Assembly: GCF_036711975.1 (NCBI RefSeq)
Contig: NC_091971.1
Location: 10,175,501-10,239,500, forward strand
Length of the DNA stretch: 64,000 bases
Direction of reading: 5' to 3'
Origin: Onthophagus taurus
Taxonomy: Eukaryota; Arthropoda; Insecta; Coleoptera; Scarabaeidae
Under the pieces are notes generated by a model. That model had not been told where the DNA came from, ran no database searches, and was given only the letters and a program-made list of their open reading frames with translations. Shown here one piece after another: positions 45,189 through 58,200 of this stretch; position 1 is the stretch's first letter; every line of letters starts with the position of its first letter. The position numbers and the translations under genes were made by a program.

Positions 45189-47847
45189 ATGTTAATTGAA
45201 GTTTTAATTTATTTATTAAAAATTCTTGGAGTTCTTTTGCTTGTAGCTTACGTTTTAAGAGCAATTTACTTGAGTTATTACCTTAAAGATGTGTCTTCGC
45301 CACCTTCTTATCCATTTTTGGGTCATATTACAATTATGAAGGCCCCGAAACGTAATCTAACTAAAAATCTTTATCAATCAAATAAAAATTGTATTTTTTT
45401 TTAGAAATTTTAGATCAATTAACAGATCTTCAACGCGAACATGGTGGGTTTATACGATTCTGTTTTCTATTTATTTTAAATATATTTTTGATCACTGATG
45501 TTAAAATAATCGAAATGATTTTAAATGGAACGAAATTTTTGGAGAAAGGTAGAGAGTACTTGTTCTTATCAAGATGGTTAGGAACTGGATTATTAACAGC
45601 TGGAGGTAAAAATAAAATTAAAACCACTTTAGATTAAAAAAAATTATATCATCATTTTTTTAAAGCTGAAAAATGGAAAATTACCCGGAAAATCATAACT
45701 CCAACTTTTCATTTCCAAATTTTAGAACAATTTATAGAAATTTATCACTCAGCGAGTAATATTTTAATTGGTAAACTTAACGAGGAAGTTGGAAAAGACA
45801 CTGATATTTATCCTTACGTAACTTTATGCGCTTTAGACGTTATTTGTGGTATTATTTGGTTTTAAAATATTATAAAAGAAATTAAAAACATCTTTTTAGA
45901 ATCTGCTATGGGTGTTCAAATTAATGCCCAAGAAAAATCCGATTCAGAATACGTAAAAAGCGTCCAATTAATAAGCAAGATAATTCGTAAAAGAATTTTT
46001 TTCCCTATAATCAATATATTTTATATTTTTTCCGTCGCTCACATGAAGGAAAGAAAAGCTTTAAAAGTTTTGCACGGCCACACTAACGCCGTAATCAAAG
46101 AACGTCGCCAAGCTTTAAAAGACAGCAAAAACATCAAAATCGAAACCACCAAAAAGAGACGATTAGCTTTCTTAGATTTACTTTTGGAGTCGACGATTAA
46201 CGAACGTCCGATGACCGATGAAGAAATACGCGAGGAAGTTGATACTTTCATGTTTGAAGGACACGATACAACTTCTTCGGCGACCGCTTTTACTTTGTTC
46301 TGTTTGGGTTTAAACCAAAAAGTTCAAGATAAAGTTGTCGAAGAATTAAAAACGATTTTTGGCGATGATAAAAATCGAATGCCTAGTTATGAGGAATTGA
46401 ATGAAATGAAATATTTAGAGATGGTTATTAAAGAGGCTTTGAGATTATATCCGCCGGTTCCTTTTATTTCAAGACAAGCAACTTCTGATACTGCATATTG
46501 TAAGTTAAAAAAATTTTAATGATATAAATGATGGCTGCTTTAGATATTGATTTTTTCACTTTTTTGGATTCCTTTATTGTTCTTAGAAAGTATAAATCTT
46601 GATAAGGCGATGAGATTTATATGAGATTATGAGGTAGTCATAATAAACAGATATCTTGTCAAAAATGTTTGTGTTTGCTCAATTTAAACTGAGTCCAAGT
46701 CATTGTAGTTTTCTTTTACAAAGTCATTGAACCACCATACAAGTCTCAACTTTATAGAGATTATTTAACTTTATTTAGCTTATTGCTGTTTGGTGAATTT
46801 TCGTTTCCATCACACTTTTTAAGATTAATTCGTAAATATGATGTGACAAGAAAATCTTTTTCTCCGATTTTTGTTCCAAGGTCCAATTGGTTGTTCCAAG
46901 AGGTGTCTGGAATAAAAATCAGAAAGAAAGACGTTTCTTGTCACATCACATTATCTCCACTTTATTATCTAGATACAATACACATGTATATGGAAGCAAC
47001 AAAATAAGTGTTCATGATGTAGCAAGTTAATATAACTTGCTTATATAACTTGGAACATTCACTTTTGACCTGACTTGTATTGATAAGTCGGTACAGGTAA
47101 ATGATTGCCGAATGAAATCAAATTCACAACATTTGGTTATCATTGTTGGAAGAATTTGTTAGGAACTATTTATGGAACCATTATTTACATTATAGATAAT
47201 TGCTGATAGGTACGTTTTGGGCTGTTGATGACATATCCACATCTTGTGCAAAAATAGAGTAATAAATAGGATTTCAATTAGAATTTGCCTGGATTATGGT
47301 TATAAATATGATGGCTATCAACTTAGTCCAGTTCACTCTTTTTGGCCTGCTATATAGAAGTACTGATTTATTAATCTGCTTCTCAAAAATCTTTGACATT
47401 ACCGGAAGAATAGATATTATGACTTCTTCGTTGTACTTAGTAGTGTATTTGCACATGTTACTTAGTATGTTGTTTTCTTATTCTTATTATTATAATTTTG
47501 TTTTAGTTGGTGGATTAATACCAAGACGAGCAACATTAGGAATCTCAATTTACATTCTTCATAGAGATCCAACCATTTATCCCGACCCAGAAAAATTCGA
47601 TCCGGACCGATTTACTTTAGAGAATCAACAAACGCGAAGTCCTTTTAGTTACATTCCATTTAGTGCAGGTCCAAGAAATTGTATTGGACAAAGGTTTGCA
47701 ATGATGGAATTGAAATCGACGATCGCTAAAGTGTTAAGAAATTTTGAAATACATCCCGTAAAGGGATTTGAGCCGATTTTAGTTCCAGACGCAATTTTGA
47801 AATCGCTTAACGGGGTTAATGTACGATTAGAACACAGGGATTTTTAG
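45189..47847 (+). CDS. CYP4-type cytochrome P450, 495 aa, 5 exons
   Basis: Exons are 45,189-45,351, 45,405-45,605, 45,666-45,848, 45,900-46,499 and 47,507-47,847, GT-AG with continuous frame. The N-terminus MLIEVLIYLLKILGVLLLV is a membrane anchor. Its hinge is unusual (SSPPSYPFLGH in place of PGPKG). Landmarks are [26 protein letters not shown], the I-helix [15 protein letters not shown] with Glu at about 302, EALR (361-364), [12 protein letters not shown] and [13 protein letters not shown] with Cys at about 441. It lacks the two introns around the I-helix exon and the intron in the haem loop, but keeps the one after the K-helix, whose 1-kb intron (46,500-47,506) carries a foldback at 46,839-46,948. 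A clear TATA/Inr precedes it and AATAAA follows at 47,937. It appears functional. Confidence 0.94.
46839..46948. repeat. Inverted repeat in a P450 intron
   Basis: Arms of about 44 bases start TGATGTGACAAGAAA and end TTTCTTGTCACATCA. The remainder pairs imperfectly across a loop of about 22 bases. It is a small foldback or MITE-like insertion in the last intron of the 495-residue P450. No coding content. Confidence 0.65.
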
Positions 47848-47936
47848 ATTTGTAAAATTTGTAAAATTGTATTTGATTTTTAATGTGATTCATATTTTCA
47901 GTTATTATATTTCATAGATTAGATTAAAACGTTTAA

Positions 47937-47942
47937 AATAAA
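47937..47942 (+). promoter_or_regulatory. Polyadenylation signal AATAAA
   Basis: AATAAA lies 90 bases downstream of the stop codon of the 495-residue P450 and about 160 bases before the next gene's start, so it is the likely 3' end signal. Confidence 0.55.
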
Positions 47943-48105
47943 ATTTATTATTCTAAAAGAAAAAATTATTTATGATCTCGAAGGACTTCGAGAGTAAACT
48001 CCTGTTCGATCATTTTACCTTACAGCCTCATTTCAATTTAAATACAACGAGTTATCTAAACCAACGCACAGTCGGTAGTTGCATGTTGCATTCTAAGTAC
48101 ATAAA

Positions 48106-51100
48106 ATGTATCACATCCTAATCGCGGTCTTTTTAATTGGTTTGTTCGTGAAATTTTATTTGAAACATAGCAGGATATGGAAAGTTTTGGAAAATGTGCC
48201 AACCCCAAAAGGAATACCTTTATTGGGAAATACATTAGATTTTGCAATGCATCCAAGTAGTAAGTAAATAAAATATTTTAAATTCGATTTAACACTTATA
48301 ATTAGAATTTGAACGAAATATAATATTATTTTGAAATTTTTTGATTGGGAAAAAATTTGAAATAAATAGAGTAGCTCCCATATTACAAAGGTGGATTGCA
48401 AAAGAGAACGGTAATGTTGTGGTATTATTTGGTGCATTAAGCAGCCGGTGAATGCGTATAAATGGACAAGGACAAAGCGACTTGTTATTGCCAGTAATAG
48501 GGCGATCATTTTTCTCAAAGAAATTAATTAACACTTATGAATCATTCTTAGTTTAATTATTTTCAGATATAAAGTTCAAACTTGAACCTCTAAAATTGTT
48601 AACAAAAACAAAATTTATCATTGAACTCTTAACTATTAATTGATAAACTAAGGAAAAGTCTGGTTTTTTTATAGATTATCTTCTGTTATCATTTATTTTG
48701 TAATATGATTCATAATTTCTTGTTTAATAACGCAAAAATGTATCTAAATCGTTTACATTAACTTTAACATTAAAAATGTATCAATTTTAATTGACTTAAA
48801 TAAATTCAAAACCTTTCTAAATCCACTCTCAAAATTACACAAACCGTGAAAGTTTAGGGTGTTGCTACACCGATTTTGGATAATTTAACGAATTAAATAT
48901 AAATTAACGTGGATTTGATTGCATTTTTGTTATTAATTTTATTTTGTCATTTAGAAATCCTTGAAAAATTCCAAAAAGATGCTACAGAACTCGGCGGTTT
49001 ATTAGTATATAGAATGTTATGGTACAGATCTGTTTTAATATCTGATTACGACCATATTGAAGCTATTTTAAGCACAACTAGAGTTTTACACAAATCTGAA
49101 GAATACGAATATTTCAGGGGATGGCTCGGAACTGGGTTATTAACAAGTGAACGTAAGTGAATCTTTTTTACATAAAACTTATTAATGACGTTGATAAAAC
49201 ATCTACATATACCATAAAGTTATTAATTAACAATCTCTTTAACTGGGAATTTCCGCAATCATTAAGTCACCTTAACCTTGATGTTTGTCGTGGTTAAGGT
49301 TATTATTTATTAACATAACACAGATTCTAAAGTGTTATGAAACTACACAACCTATATTTAAAACAAAAAAAAACGTTTTAACTTCTTTTTTTTCTTTTTG
49401 AAGCTGAAAAATGGAAAAAAACCCGTAAAATAATCACCCCAACTTTTCACTTTCAAATCCTCGAGCAATTCATCGACATTTTCGATTCGTGCTCGGACAT
49501 TTTAATAGACATTTTAAAAAGTAAAGAAAAAAAGAAGGTTAACATTTACGATCACGTTACGTTATGCGCTTTGGATGTTATTTGCGAAACGGCGATGGGA
49601 ACGAAAGTGAACGCCCAACTAAATTCGGATTCGAAATACGTGCTGAACGTAAAAGAAATGAGTCGGGTTTTGAGGGAGCGCTTATTTTCGCCGGTTAAAA
49701 TGTTCAATTTGTTTTATTATCTAACCGAAGATTATAAAATCGAACGAAACGCACTTAAAGTTTTGCACGATTACACCAACTCGGTCATACAAAAGAGGCG
49801 CACCGAATTGCTTAAAAACAACAATGCTGGGGAAAAAAATGTTGAGAAAAGGAAGAGATTGGCGTTTTTAGATCTTCTTTTGCAATCGAGTTTGGATGGC
49901 AGACCGATGACTGATGATGAAATAAGGCAGGAAGTTGATACTTTTATGTTTGAAGTAATCAAATTTGTTTAATCTAAGACATTTTTATTGATTTTTATGT
50001 TTTTGTAGGGTCATGATACAACAGCTTTTGCTATTAGTTGTGCTTTTTATTGTTTAGCTAAAAATCCAGAAGTTCAAGTAAGTAAATAATAATAATTTTT
50101 AACTTTGTTAACCATCAAAGTGTACCTAAATTAACTCCCATAAAGTGTAAATCCCCAAAGAAGTCTAAAGCTTTCATATTAACTCACAAGAAAAGAATAT
50201 CTTTCGTAAACTATCGTTAGAACTATCACAAGACCTAGAACTAGAATCATTCTGATTTAGCCGCACGTCTTTCAAGACGGCTAAATCCCAATGATTCTAG
50301 TTCTAAGTATTGTGTTAGTTCTAGTGATAGTGCTAGTGTAAAACTAGAACAAACACTAGACTTAGAACTAGAAACATTCGGGTTTAGCCGTCTTAAGAGA
50401 CGTGCGGCTAAACCCGAATATTTCCAGTTCTAGTTCTAGTGTTAGTTCTAGTTTTAATTGTTATTGGACTTTAGTCAGGTTTTAATGAAGATTTTTTTAA
50501 CTTACTGTTAAAATAAAACTTTTGTATTAGAAATTACGGTAATAATGAAAAATTCACATAATATAGTTATTATTAATTTAATTTAAAATATTTCGTTTTT
50601 CAGCAAAAAGTAATAGAAGAACTTAAAGATATCTTCAATGATGATACATCTCGACCCGTCACGTTCAATGATTTACAAAATATGAAATATTTGGAAATGG
50701 TGATTAAAGAAACGTTGAGATTATACCCATCAGTACCATTTTATGGGAGAAAAGTAGTTGAAGATACAATCATAGGTAAAAATATAAACAACTTTATTTT
50801 TCATTAACAATTTCCTCTTTAAACTCACCCATTAATATTGTTACCGCAAATAACAGATTATTATTAAATTTTCAACTTTACAAATAAGAAAAGTACCATG
50901 TTATTTACCTTACCGTATCATTTTCCGCATCAATTATTTAAAATTTGTATTCATTTTTAGGTTCGAGTATAATTCCGACCGATGTGAGTTGTATAATTTT
51001 TGCTTGGGGTCTTCATAGAAATCCAACGATTTATCCAAATCCGGAAAAATTTGATCCCGAACGTTTTACACTAGAGAATCAGAACTCAAGAGGTCCTTTT

Positions 51101-51310
51101 AGTTACATCCCGTTTAGCGCTGGTCCAAGAAATTGTATCGGACAACGTTTCGCTATGTTAGAAATGAAAGCGACAATTTCAAAAGTGTTGAGGCATTTTC
51201 AGATTTTGGAAGTTCCTGAATTCGAGCCGATTTGGTTGCCGGATTTAATATTAAAACCCATGAAAGGAATCGAAGTTAAACTTCGGTTAAGATGTACCGA
51301 AAATATTTAG
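48106..51310 (+). CDS. CYP4-type cytochrome P450, 497 aa, 6 exons
   Basis: Exons are 48,106-48,259, 48,955-49,152, 49,404-49,954, 50,009-50,077, 50,604-50,775 and 50,961-51,310, with continuous frame. The N-terminal anchor is [19 protein letters not shown]. The hinge reads [12 protein letters not shown]. Landmarks are [24 protein letters not shown], the I-helix [15 protein letters not shown] with Glu at about 301, ETLR (360-363), [12 protein letters not shown] and [13 protein letters not shown] with Cys at about 440. It lacks the intron before ETAMGTKV (exons fused as VICETAMG) and the haem-loop intron, keeping the four others plus the first. Intron 1 holds a coding-like fragment (48,371-48,525), and intron 4 two foldback hairpins (50,210-50,460). 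It sits 258 bp behind the previous P450 and appears functional. Confidence 0.94.
48371..48530 (+). other. Coding-like fragment within a P450 intron
   Basis: After an AATAG acceptor-like word the sequence reads [20 protein letters not shown], then GA. A frame change leads to [20 protein letters not shown], then [10 protein letters not shown] and a stop. The opening loosely resembles the second exon of CYP4 genes (L-x-x-L/W...K-x-G-N-V), so it may be an exon relic of a lost paralogue. A transposon-derived fragment is an equal possibility. Confidence 0.25.
50210..50460. repeat. Two foldback hairpins of the 7.25-kb family in a P450 intron
   Basis: Two successive inverted repeats share arms CTAGAACTAGAA and ATTCGGGTTTAGCCG with the cluster at 7252-7930. 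The loop core is GCACGTCTTTCAAGAC in the first and GTCTTAAGAGACGTGC in the second, i.e. opposite orientations in adjacent units. They occupy about half of intron 4 of the 497-residue P450. Confidence 0.8.
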
Positions 51311-51558
51311 TGATTTAGAATAGGATTACTTTTAAATAATTAATAATGTATTAAAAGAAATTCTAAGAATACTTTAAATTTCTGTTGAAATGAAAGCGAG
51401 AAAGTGTTATTAAAGGTTTTTAATTACCTTTTGAAAATGAGGTTGTAAAATCATTTAGTTCAACGTGGGCGAGGGCTCAAAATTTAATACGTATTATTTT
51501 TATTTAAAAAAAATTTAAAGGATTAAGTGAGTTTAAATTGTGCTAAGTTTATAATAAA

Positions 51559-54500
51559 ATGAGTGTTGTTTTCTTATTACTTTTGGTTATTATAAAAATT
51601 TTTATTTTTAAATATATTCGCGAAGTATTTCGAGTAAAAAATATATTAAAAAATGTTCCCTCTCCGAGTTGTCCTAAAATTATTGGGCACGTGAGTTATT
51701 TTAAAGACCCTAAAAGTAAGTTAACACAAAATTACGACAATATTAAACTAAAATAATAAATTTTAGTTGTTTTGCCTCTTTTAACAAAAACAGCGCACGA
51801 ATATGGAGGCGTTGTGAAGATGCACATTTTCGGTAAACATCTCTTATTAATTTGCGATCCTGAAAAAGCTGAACTTGTTTTATCATCGAATAAACTGTTA
51901 AATAAATCTTGGGAATACAAGTTTTTTCATCGTTGGCTTGGAACTGGGTTATTAACAAGTGGGCGTAAGTACAAAACAAAAACGATAAAAGAGGACTGCT
52001 ATATCAGATACATGTTTCACACTTTGAGTTAATAAATGCTTAATTTATTTTATTCGTGTTTTGTAATGTTGCTTGAGACATGATAACTGAATATTTTCGA
52101 ATTTCGAGTACATTTTTGAATTCCTCTAAATATTTTACGTAAAAAAGCTCTTTTCATCAAAAGTAGGAGCACAAACCGTTTTTATAATATCAATGATTTT
52201 GTAGTATCAATACAAAAAGTGAAGACATCGTAATTCTACACTCCATAACATCTAAACCACTGGCTCAATTTTAATTTTGAGCACATTTTTGAATTTTGTG
52301 AAGTATTTTAAACAAAAGAAGTACCCTTTGTTAACAGTTGTATCATTAACGGTTCTTGAGATAAAAAAGATTTTGTGTTAAAAAACACTAAAAAATGTTA
52401 AAATGAGGGATATTTTCATTCCGGAGCCTGTATATTTTATAAAACTGCACAGATTCGAATTTCAAGCACATTTTTGAATTCCTTCAAGTATTTTACGCAA
52501 AATAGTGCTTTTCATCAAAAGTAGCAGCACAAACCGTTTTTATAATATCAACGATTTTGTAGTATCAATACAAAAAGTGAAGATATCGTAATTCTACGCT
52601 CCATAACATCTAAACCACTGGCTCAATTTTAATTTTGAGCACATTTTTGAATTCTGTGAAGTATTTTAAACAAAAGAAGTACTCTTTGTTAACAGTTGTA
52701 TCAATAACGGTTCTTGAGATAAAAAAGATTTTGTGTTAACAAACACTAAAAAACGTTAAAATGAGCAATATTTTCATTCCGGAGCTGGTATATTTTATAA
52801 AACTGCACAGATTCGAATTTCAAGTACATTTTTGAATTCCTCCAAGTATTTTACGTAAAAAAGTACTTTTAATTAAAAGCAGTATCACACCGTTTTTATG
52901 ATATCAACGATTTTGTCGTAAAAATACAAAAGTGAAAACATTGTAATTCTACTCTCCATAACATCTAAACCACTGACTCAATTTTAATTTTGAGTACATT
53001 TTTGAATTCTGTGAGGTATTTTAAACAAAAGAAGTACTCTTTGTTAACAGTTGTATCATTAACGGTTCTTGAGATAAAAAAGATTTTGTGTTAACAAACA
53101 CTTAAAAACGTTAAATGAGGGATATTTTCATTCCGGAGCATGTAAATTTTATAAAACTGCACAGATTCGAATTTCAAGTACATTTTTGAATTCCTCCAAG
53201 TATTTTACGTAAAAAAGTACTTTTAATTAAAAGTAGTATCACACCGTTTGTATGATATCAGCGATTTTGTAGTAAAAATACAAAAAGTGAAAACATCGTA
53301 ATTCTACACTCCATAACATCTAAACCACTGACTCAATTTTAATTTTGAGCACATTTTTGAATTCTGTGAAGTATTTTAAACAAAAAATGTACTCTTTGTT
53401 AAAACTTGTATCATTAATGGTTCTTGAAATAAAAAAGATTTTGTGTTAACAAACACTAAAAAACGTTAAAATGAGGGATATTTTCATTCCGGAGCTATAC
53501 AGGCTCCTTGCAGATGTAGCACTCCTTTTAGATTTTCCCATCCTTGAGTACAAATAATTTTATTAACGTAAAATAAAATCTTTTTATTTATTTTTAGCTG
53601 AAAAATGGAAAAAAACTCGAAAAATTCTTACCCCAACGTTTCATTTTCAAATTTTAGAGCAATACATTAACGTTTTTAACAGTCAAAGTAACATTTTTGT
53701 GCAGAAATTAAAGAATCACATCGATTCAGGAAGTTTTGATGTTTACCCATACGTCACCCTATTAACTTTAGATGTAATTTGTGGTAATAATCATTTTCTT
53801 CGTTTTACATTTCTTTAAACAACTTCTTCATAATTTTTAGAAGCTGCAATGGGAGTTAATGTCCATGCCCAAAACAACCAAAACTCAAAATATGTCCAAA
53901 GTGTACAAAAAATGAGTCGAATCATAAAAAGACGAGTAATATCCCTTCATAAATTTATCGATTGGATTTATTATTTTTCCTCGGATTTTAAAAAAGAAGC
54001 AGAAGCTTTAAAAGTTTTACATGGTTATACAAACTCGGTTATTTCAAAACGCAAAGAAGAACTTCTTCGTGAAAACTTTGTCAATGAAAATAAGGAAGGA
54101 AAACAACGAATGGCATTTTTAGATTTACTTCTTCACGCGAAAATCGATGGGGTTCCTTTGAGTAACGAAGAAATTCGTCAAGAAGTTGATACTTTTATGT
54201 TTGAAGGTCACGATACAACAGCTTCAGCTGTAGCTTTTAGTTTGTATTCTTTATCACAAAATTCTTTGGTGCAAACGAAAGCTTTTGAGGAACAATATAA
54301 GTTATTTGGCGATGACCAGCAAAGATGCGCTACTTATAATGAGTTGCAAAATATGAAGTACTTAGAAATAGTTATTAAAGAAGTTTTGAGACTTTATCCA
54401 TCTGTTTTTTATTTTGGGAGGGAAACTATTGAAGATATAGAAATTGGTACTCAATACAAGTTACTTAATCATAATTTATTATTAATAAATTTTATTTTAG

Positions 54501-54912
54501 ATGGTTTTCTAATTCCAAAGGGCGTTCATTTAGTTACTTTGGCTTACGGAATTCATAGAAAACCGGAAATTTTTTTTGACCCCGAAAAATTCGATCCAAA
54601 TCGATTTCTTCCTGAGAATAACATTAACCGACATCCTTACAGCTTTGTACCTTTTAGTGCTGGACCTAGAAATTGTATTGGTAAGCATTTGTTTAGAAAA
54701 AATTAATTTTAAATTTAATTTTGATTTATATTTTAGGCCAAAAATTTGCTATGTTAGAAATGAAGACTATTTTAAGCACAACATTAAGAAGATATGAAAT
54801 TTTACCTGTTGAAAATTTTAAACCAGCCATTGCACCGGATGTTATTTTAAAATCGAGGAATGGTGTTATGATTTCTTTGAGGAAACGTTTAGTCAATAAT
54901 AATTCTTTGTAA
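51559..54912 (+). CDS. CYP4-type cytochrome P450, 500 aa, 6 exons
   Basis: Exons are 51,559-51,715, 51,767-51,964, 53,598-53,783, 53,841-54,446, 54,501-54,680 and 54,737-54,912, with continuous frame. The N-terminal anchor is MSVVFLLLLVIIKIFIF. The hinge VPSPSCPKIIGH is short of the usual PGPKG. Landmarks are [25 protein letters not shown], the I-helix [15 protein letters not shown] with Glu at about 302, EVLR (361-364), FDPEKFDPNRF and [13 protein letters not shown] with Cys at about 441. It lacks both introns flanking the I-helix exon but keeps the post-K-helix and haem-loop introns. Intron 2 (1.63 kb) is largely a 356-bp tandem array. The 54-bp intron at 54,447-54,500 is a multiple of three with no in-frame stop. 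The substrate is unknown, and it is the most diverged of the four complete copies by eye. Confidence 0.94.
52050..53510. repeat. 356-bp dimeric tandem array, about 4 copies, in a P450 intron
   Basis: TTTTCATTCCGGAG recurs with CCGGAG at 52,421, 52,779, 53,133 and 53,489 (358, 354 and 356 bp apart). Each unit has two related ~180-bp halves, marked by TACATTTTTGAATTCCTCCA and CACATTTTTGAATTCTGTGA. GGTTCTTGAGATAAAAAAG occurs once per dimer. It fills most of intron 2 of the 500-residue P450. Confidence 0.9.
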
Positions 54913-55278
54913 ATTAATTTTCTTGAATTACAATTATTTCTTTATTATTGTGTCTAAAATAAGAAGTATCTAAATCTGTTTATGTTCTGTTTTTTATTCA
55001 ATATTTTTTATTTTTTTATAAAGCTTATCTATTTTCGACGTATCTTTTCCACGTGTATAAGTACAAGATTAAACCTAAAATTAAATAAATGATTAACATT
55101 GTATGCCATAACATTTCCGTTTTCATTGAAATAATAACCACAACATGCTTAGTCATTCTCACAAAATTGATGAAAAACGTCATAACGTAAGATTACACAT
55201 TAAATCATTAAAAAACGACGAACAAAGTCTCCGACGCGATATAGAAACATAGCAGTAACTAAATTACTCGACGTTGAG
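54913..55278. other. P450 intergenic spacer
   Basis: 366 bases with no clear polyadenylation signal or TATA box. A GATATAGAAACATAGCAGTAAC patch just upstream of the next ATG could serve as core promoter. Confidence 0.35.
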
Positions 55279-58200
55279 ATGGACGTAATACTAACTTGTG
55301 TTGTTTTATTTTTTGTTTCTCTCTTTATTTATTATTTAAAATATTTTAATGAGTGTTCAAAATTAAAAGGGATCGATGGACCGAAAGTTTTACCATTCAT
55401 TGGAAATGCATTAGATTTAAGTTCACCAACAAGTAAGTAATTAGATTATCTGAAGTAATTTTAAAGGTATTCTAAATTGTTTTTTAGAAATCGTCAAATC
55501 TCTTCTAAAATTTCATAAACAATTTAAAGGGAAGAACTATCGAATTTTTATCGGGTCACAGCCGTACGTTATAATGAGCGAACCAAAGCACCTTGAAAAA
55601 GTCTTAAGTTCGTCGATTCCACTGAAAAAGTCACGACCTTATGATTTTTTATATAATTGGCTTGGTTCTGGACTTCTTACTTCATATGGTAAGGATCGTG
55701 TTTTGTTTTTGCTTAATTTTCTCGCTTCCTTAAGTGGGTTAAACAAACCAAGGTTGGAAGTAAAAGAAAAACAATCAGCTCATATATCATATCCTTATAC
55801 ATCGTTTTGCAATAAACGTTTGTTTATAATTTATATCTTTTAAAGTACTTTAATAATCGAAACGTAATCATTAATCATACATAAATATTGGTTATGCAAT
55901 CAATATTCAGGTTATCCTTAATGTTATTCCACTCATAACCCAAACTTACTCAACTCATAACATAGCTATTGACATTTTGTAAGGCTTTTATGTTGTGTTA
56001 TGTTTTACCTCAAATAATGGCGTTGTAGCATCTCATCCTTTATTATACTTATTAAATGGCAATATATGATTTTAAAAATACATACATAAAAACTGTTTGA
56101 AAATAATTTTTACTGAAAAGATATTGACGTTGGCAACAATAATAATCAGTATTCAATAAAACTTTAAAACTCAAATGTATTCTTTATTATCATTCTAACG
56201 TTATACAAATTAAAATTATAAAATTATCTCTATAAAATTACCTTAGATTAGATATGTCAACTTATTTGGATCCAAGATACAAAATGAACTTTATTGATGC
56301 TGATATTGCTGATAGATAGATAGATTTAACTAAAGAAGCAACTCTAAAAAGAGGATACCTTAATTAATAATTACTGCTATTTCCACAAGGATCCTTCAAG
56401 AAATGAATTTTATAGCGAGTTTTGAAAGTTATCGATGAAAATTACAACATCGAAAATTTGATGAAAACTTCAAATATTGTTTTCTCAAAAACTACAAGTT
56501 ATTTTTCAAAACGTGTTGGTTCATTGGAAAGAGGGCACTTTTATTAACATTTTGGGAAATTTTCATACTTATATTCCAAGAAATCGATTTTATACGAATT
56601 ATTAAAATTTAATCGGCAAAATTGCAAAATTTGAAAAAATTATCGATTATTTCAAAAATTTATTTCTCAAAAACTAAAAGTGATTTTTCAAAACGGCTTT
56701 TTGCATTAAAAAGAGGATACTTTAATTAATAATTGGTGATATTTCCACAAGGATCCTTCAAGAAATGAATTTTATAGGGAATTTTGAAAGTTATCGATGA
56801 AAATTGCAACATTGAAAATTTTATCAAAACTTCAAATATTGTTTTCTCAAAAACTAAAAGTTATTTTTCAAAACGTGTTAGTTCATTGGAAAGAGGACAC
56901 CTTTATTAACACTTTGGGAAATATTCATACTTCTATTCCAGGAACTGGATTTTATACGAATTTTTAAAAGTTAATCGGTGAAAATTGCAAAATTTGAAAA
57001 AATTGTCGTTTATTTCAAAAATTTATTTCTCAAGAACTAAAAGTGATTTTTCAAAACGGCTTTTTGCATTAAAAAGAGGATACTTTAATTAATAATTGAC
57101 GATATTTCCACAAGGATCCTTCAAGAAATGAATTTTATAGGGAATTTTGAAAGTTATCGATGAAAATTGCAACATCGAAAATTTTATCAAAACTTCAAAT
57201 ATTGTTTTCTCAACAACTAAAAGTTATTTTTCAAAACGGTTAGTCCGTTGGAAAGAGGACACTTTTATTAACACTTTGGGAAATTTTCATACTCATATTC
57301 CAGGAACTGGATTTTATATGAATTTTTAAAACTTAATCGGCGAAAATTGCAAAATTTGAAAAAATTATCGATTATTTCAAAAATTTATTTCTCAAAAACT
57401 AAAAGTGATTTTTCAAAACGGCTTTTTGCATTAAAAAGAGGATACTTTAATTAATAATTGGTGACATTTCCACAAGGATCCTTCAAGAAATGAATTTTAT
57501 AGGGAATTTTGAAAGTTATCGATGAAAATTGCAACATTGAAAATTTTATCAAAATTTCAAATATTGTTTTCTCAAAAACTAAAAGTTATTTTTCAAAACG
57601 GGTTAGTTCATTGGAAAGAGGACACTTTTATTAACACTTTGGGAAATTTTCATACTTCTATTCCAGGAACTGGATTTTATACGAATTTTTAAAACTTAAT
57701 CGGTGAAAATTGCAAAATTTGAAAAAATTGTCGATTATTTCAAATATTTATTTCTCAAGAACTAAAAGCGATTTTTCAAAACGGCTTGTTGCATTAAAAA
57801 GAGGATACTTTAATTAATAATTGGCGATATTTCCACAAGGATCCTTCAAGAAATGAATTTTATAGGGAATTTTGAAAGTTATCGATGAAAATTGCAACAT
57901 CGAAAATTTTATCAAAATTTCAAATATTGTTTTCTCAAAAACTAAAAGTTATTTTTCAAAACGGGTTAGTTCATTGGAAAGAGGACACTTTTATTAACAC
58001 TTTGGGAAATTTTCATACTTCTATTCCAGGAACTGGATTTTATACGAATTTTTAAAACTTAATCGGCGAAAATTGCAAAATTTGAAAAAATTGTCGATTA
58101 TTTCAAAAATTTATTTCTCAAGAACTAAAAGTGATTTTTCAAAACGGCTTTTTGCATTAAAAAGAGGATACTTTAATTAATAATTGACGATATTTCCACA

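Noticed and set aside
47296-47847. A separate gene starting at 47,296
   Set aside because: The first 70 codons are intronic; a TTTTAG acceptor at 47,506 and matching phase show only the P450 last exon is coding.
54576-54797. Alternative frame across the last P450 intron
   Set aside because: A shadow in another frame of exons 5 and 6; the true junction at 54,680/54,737 keeps the family motif.
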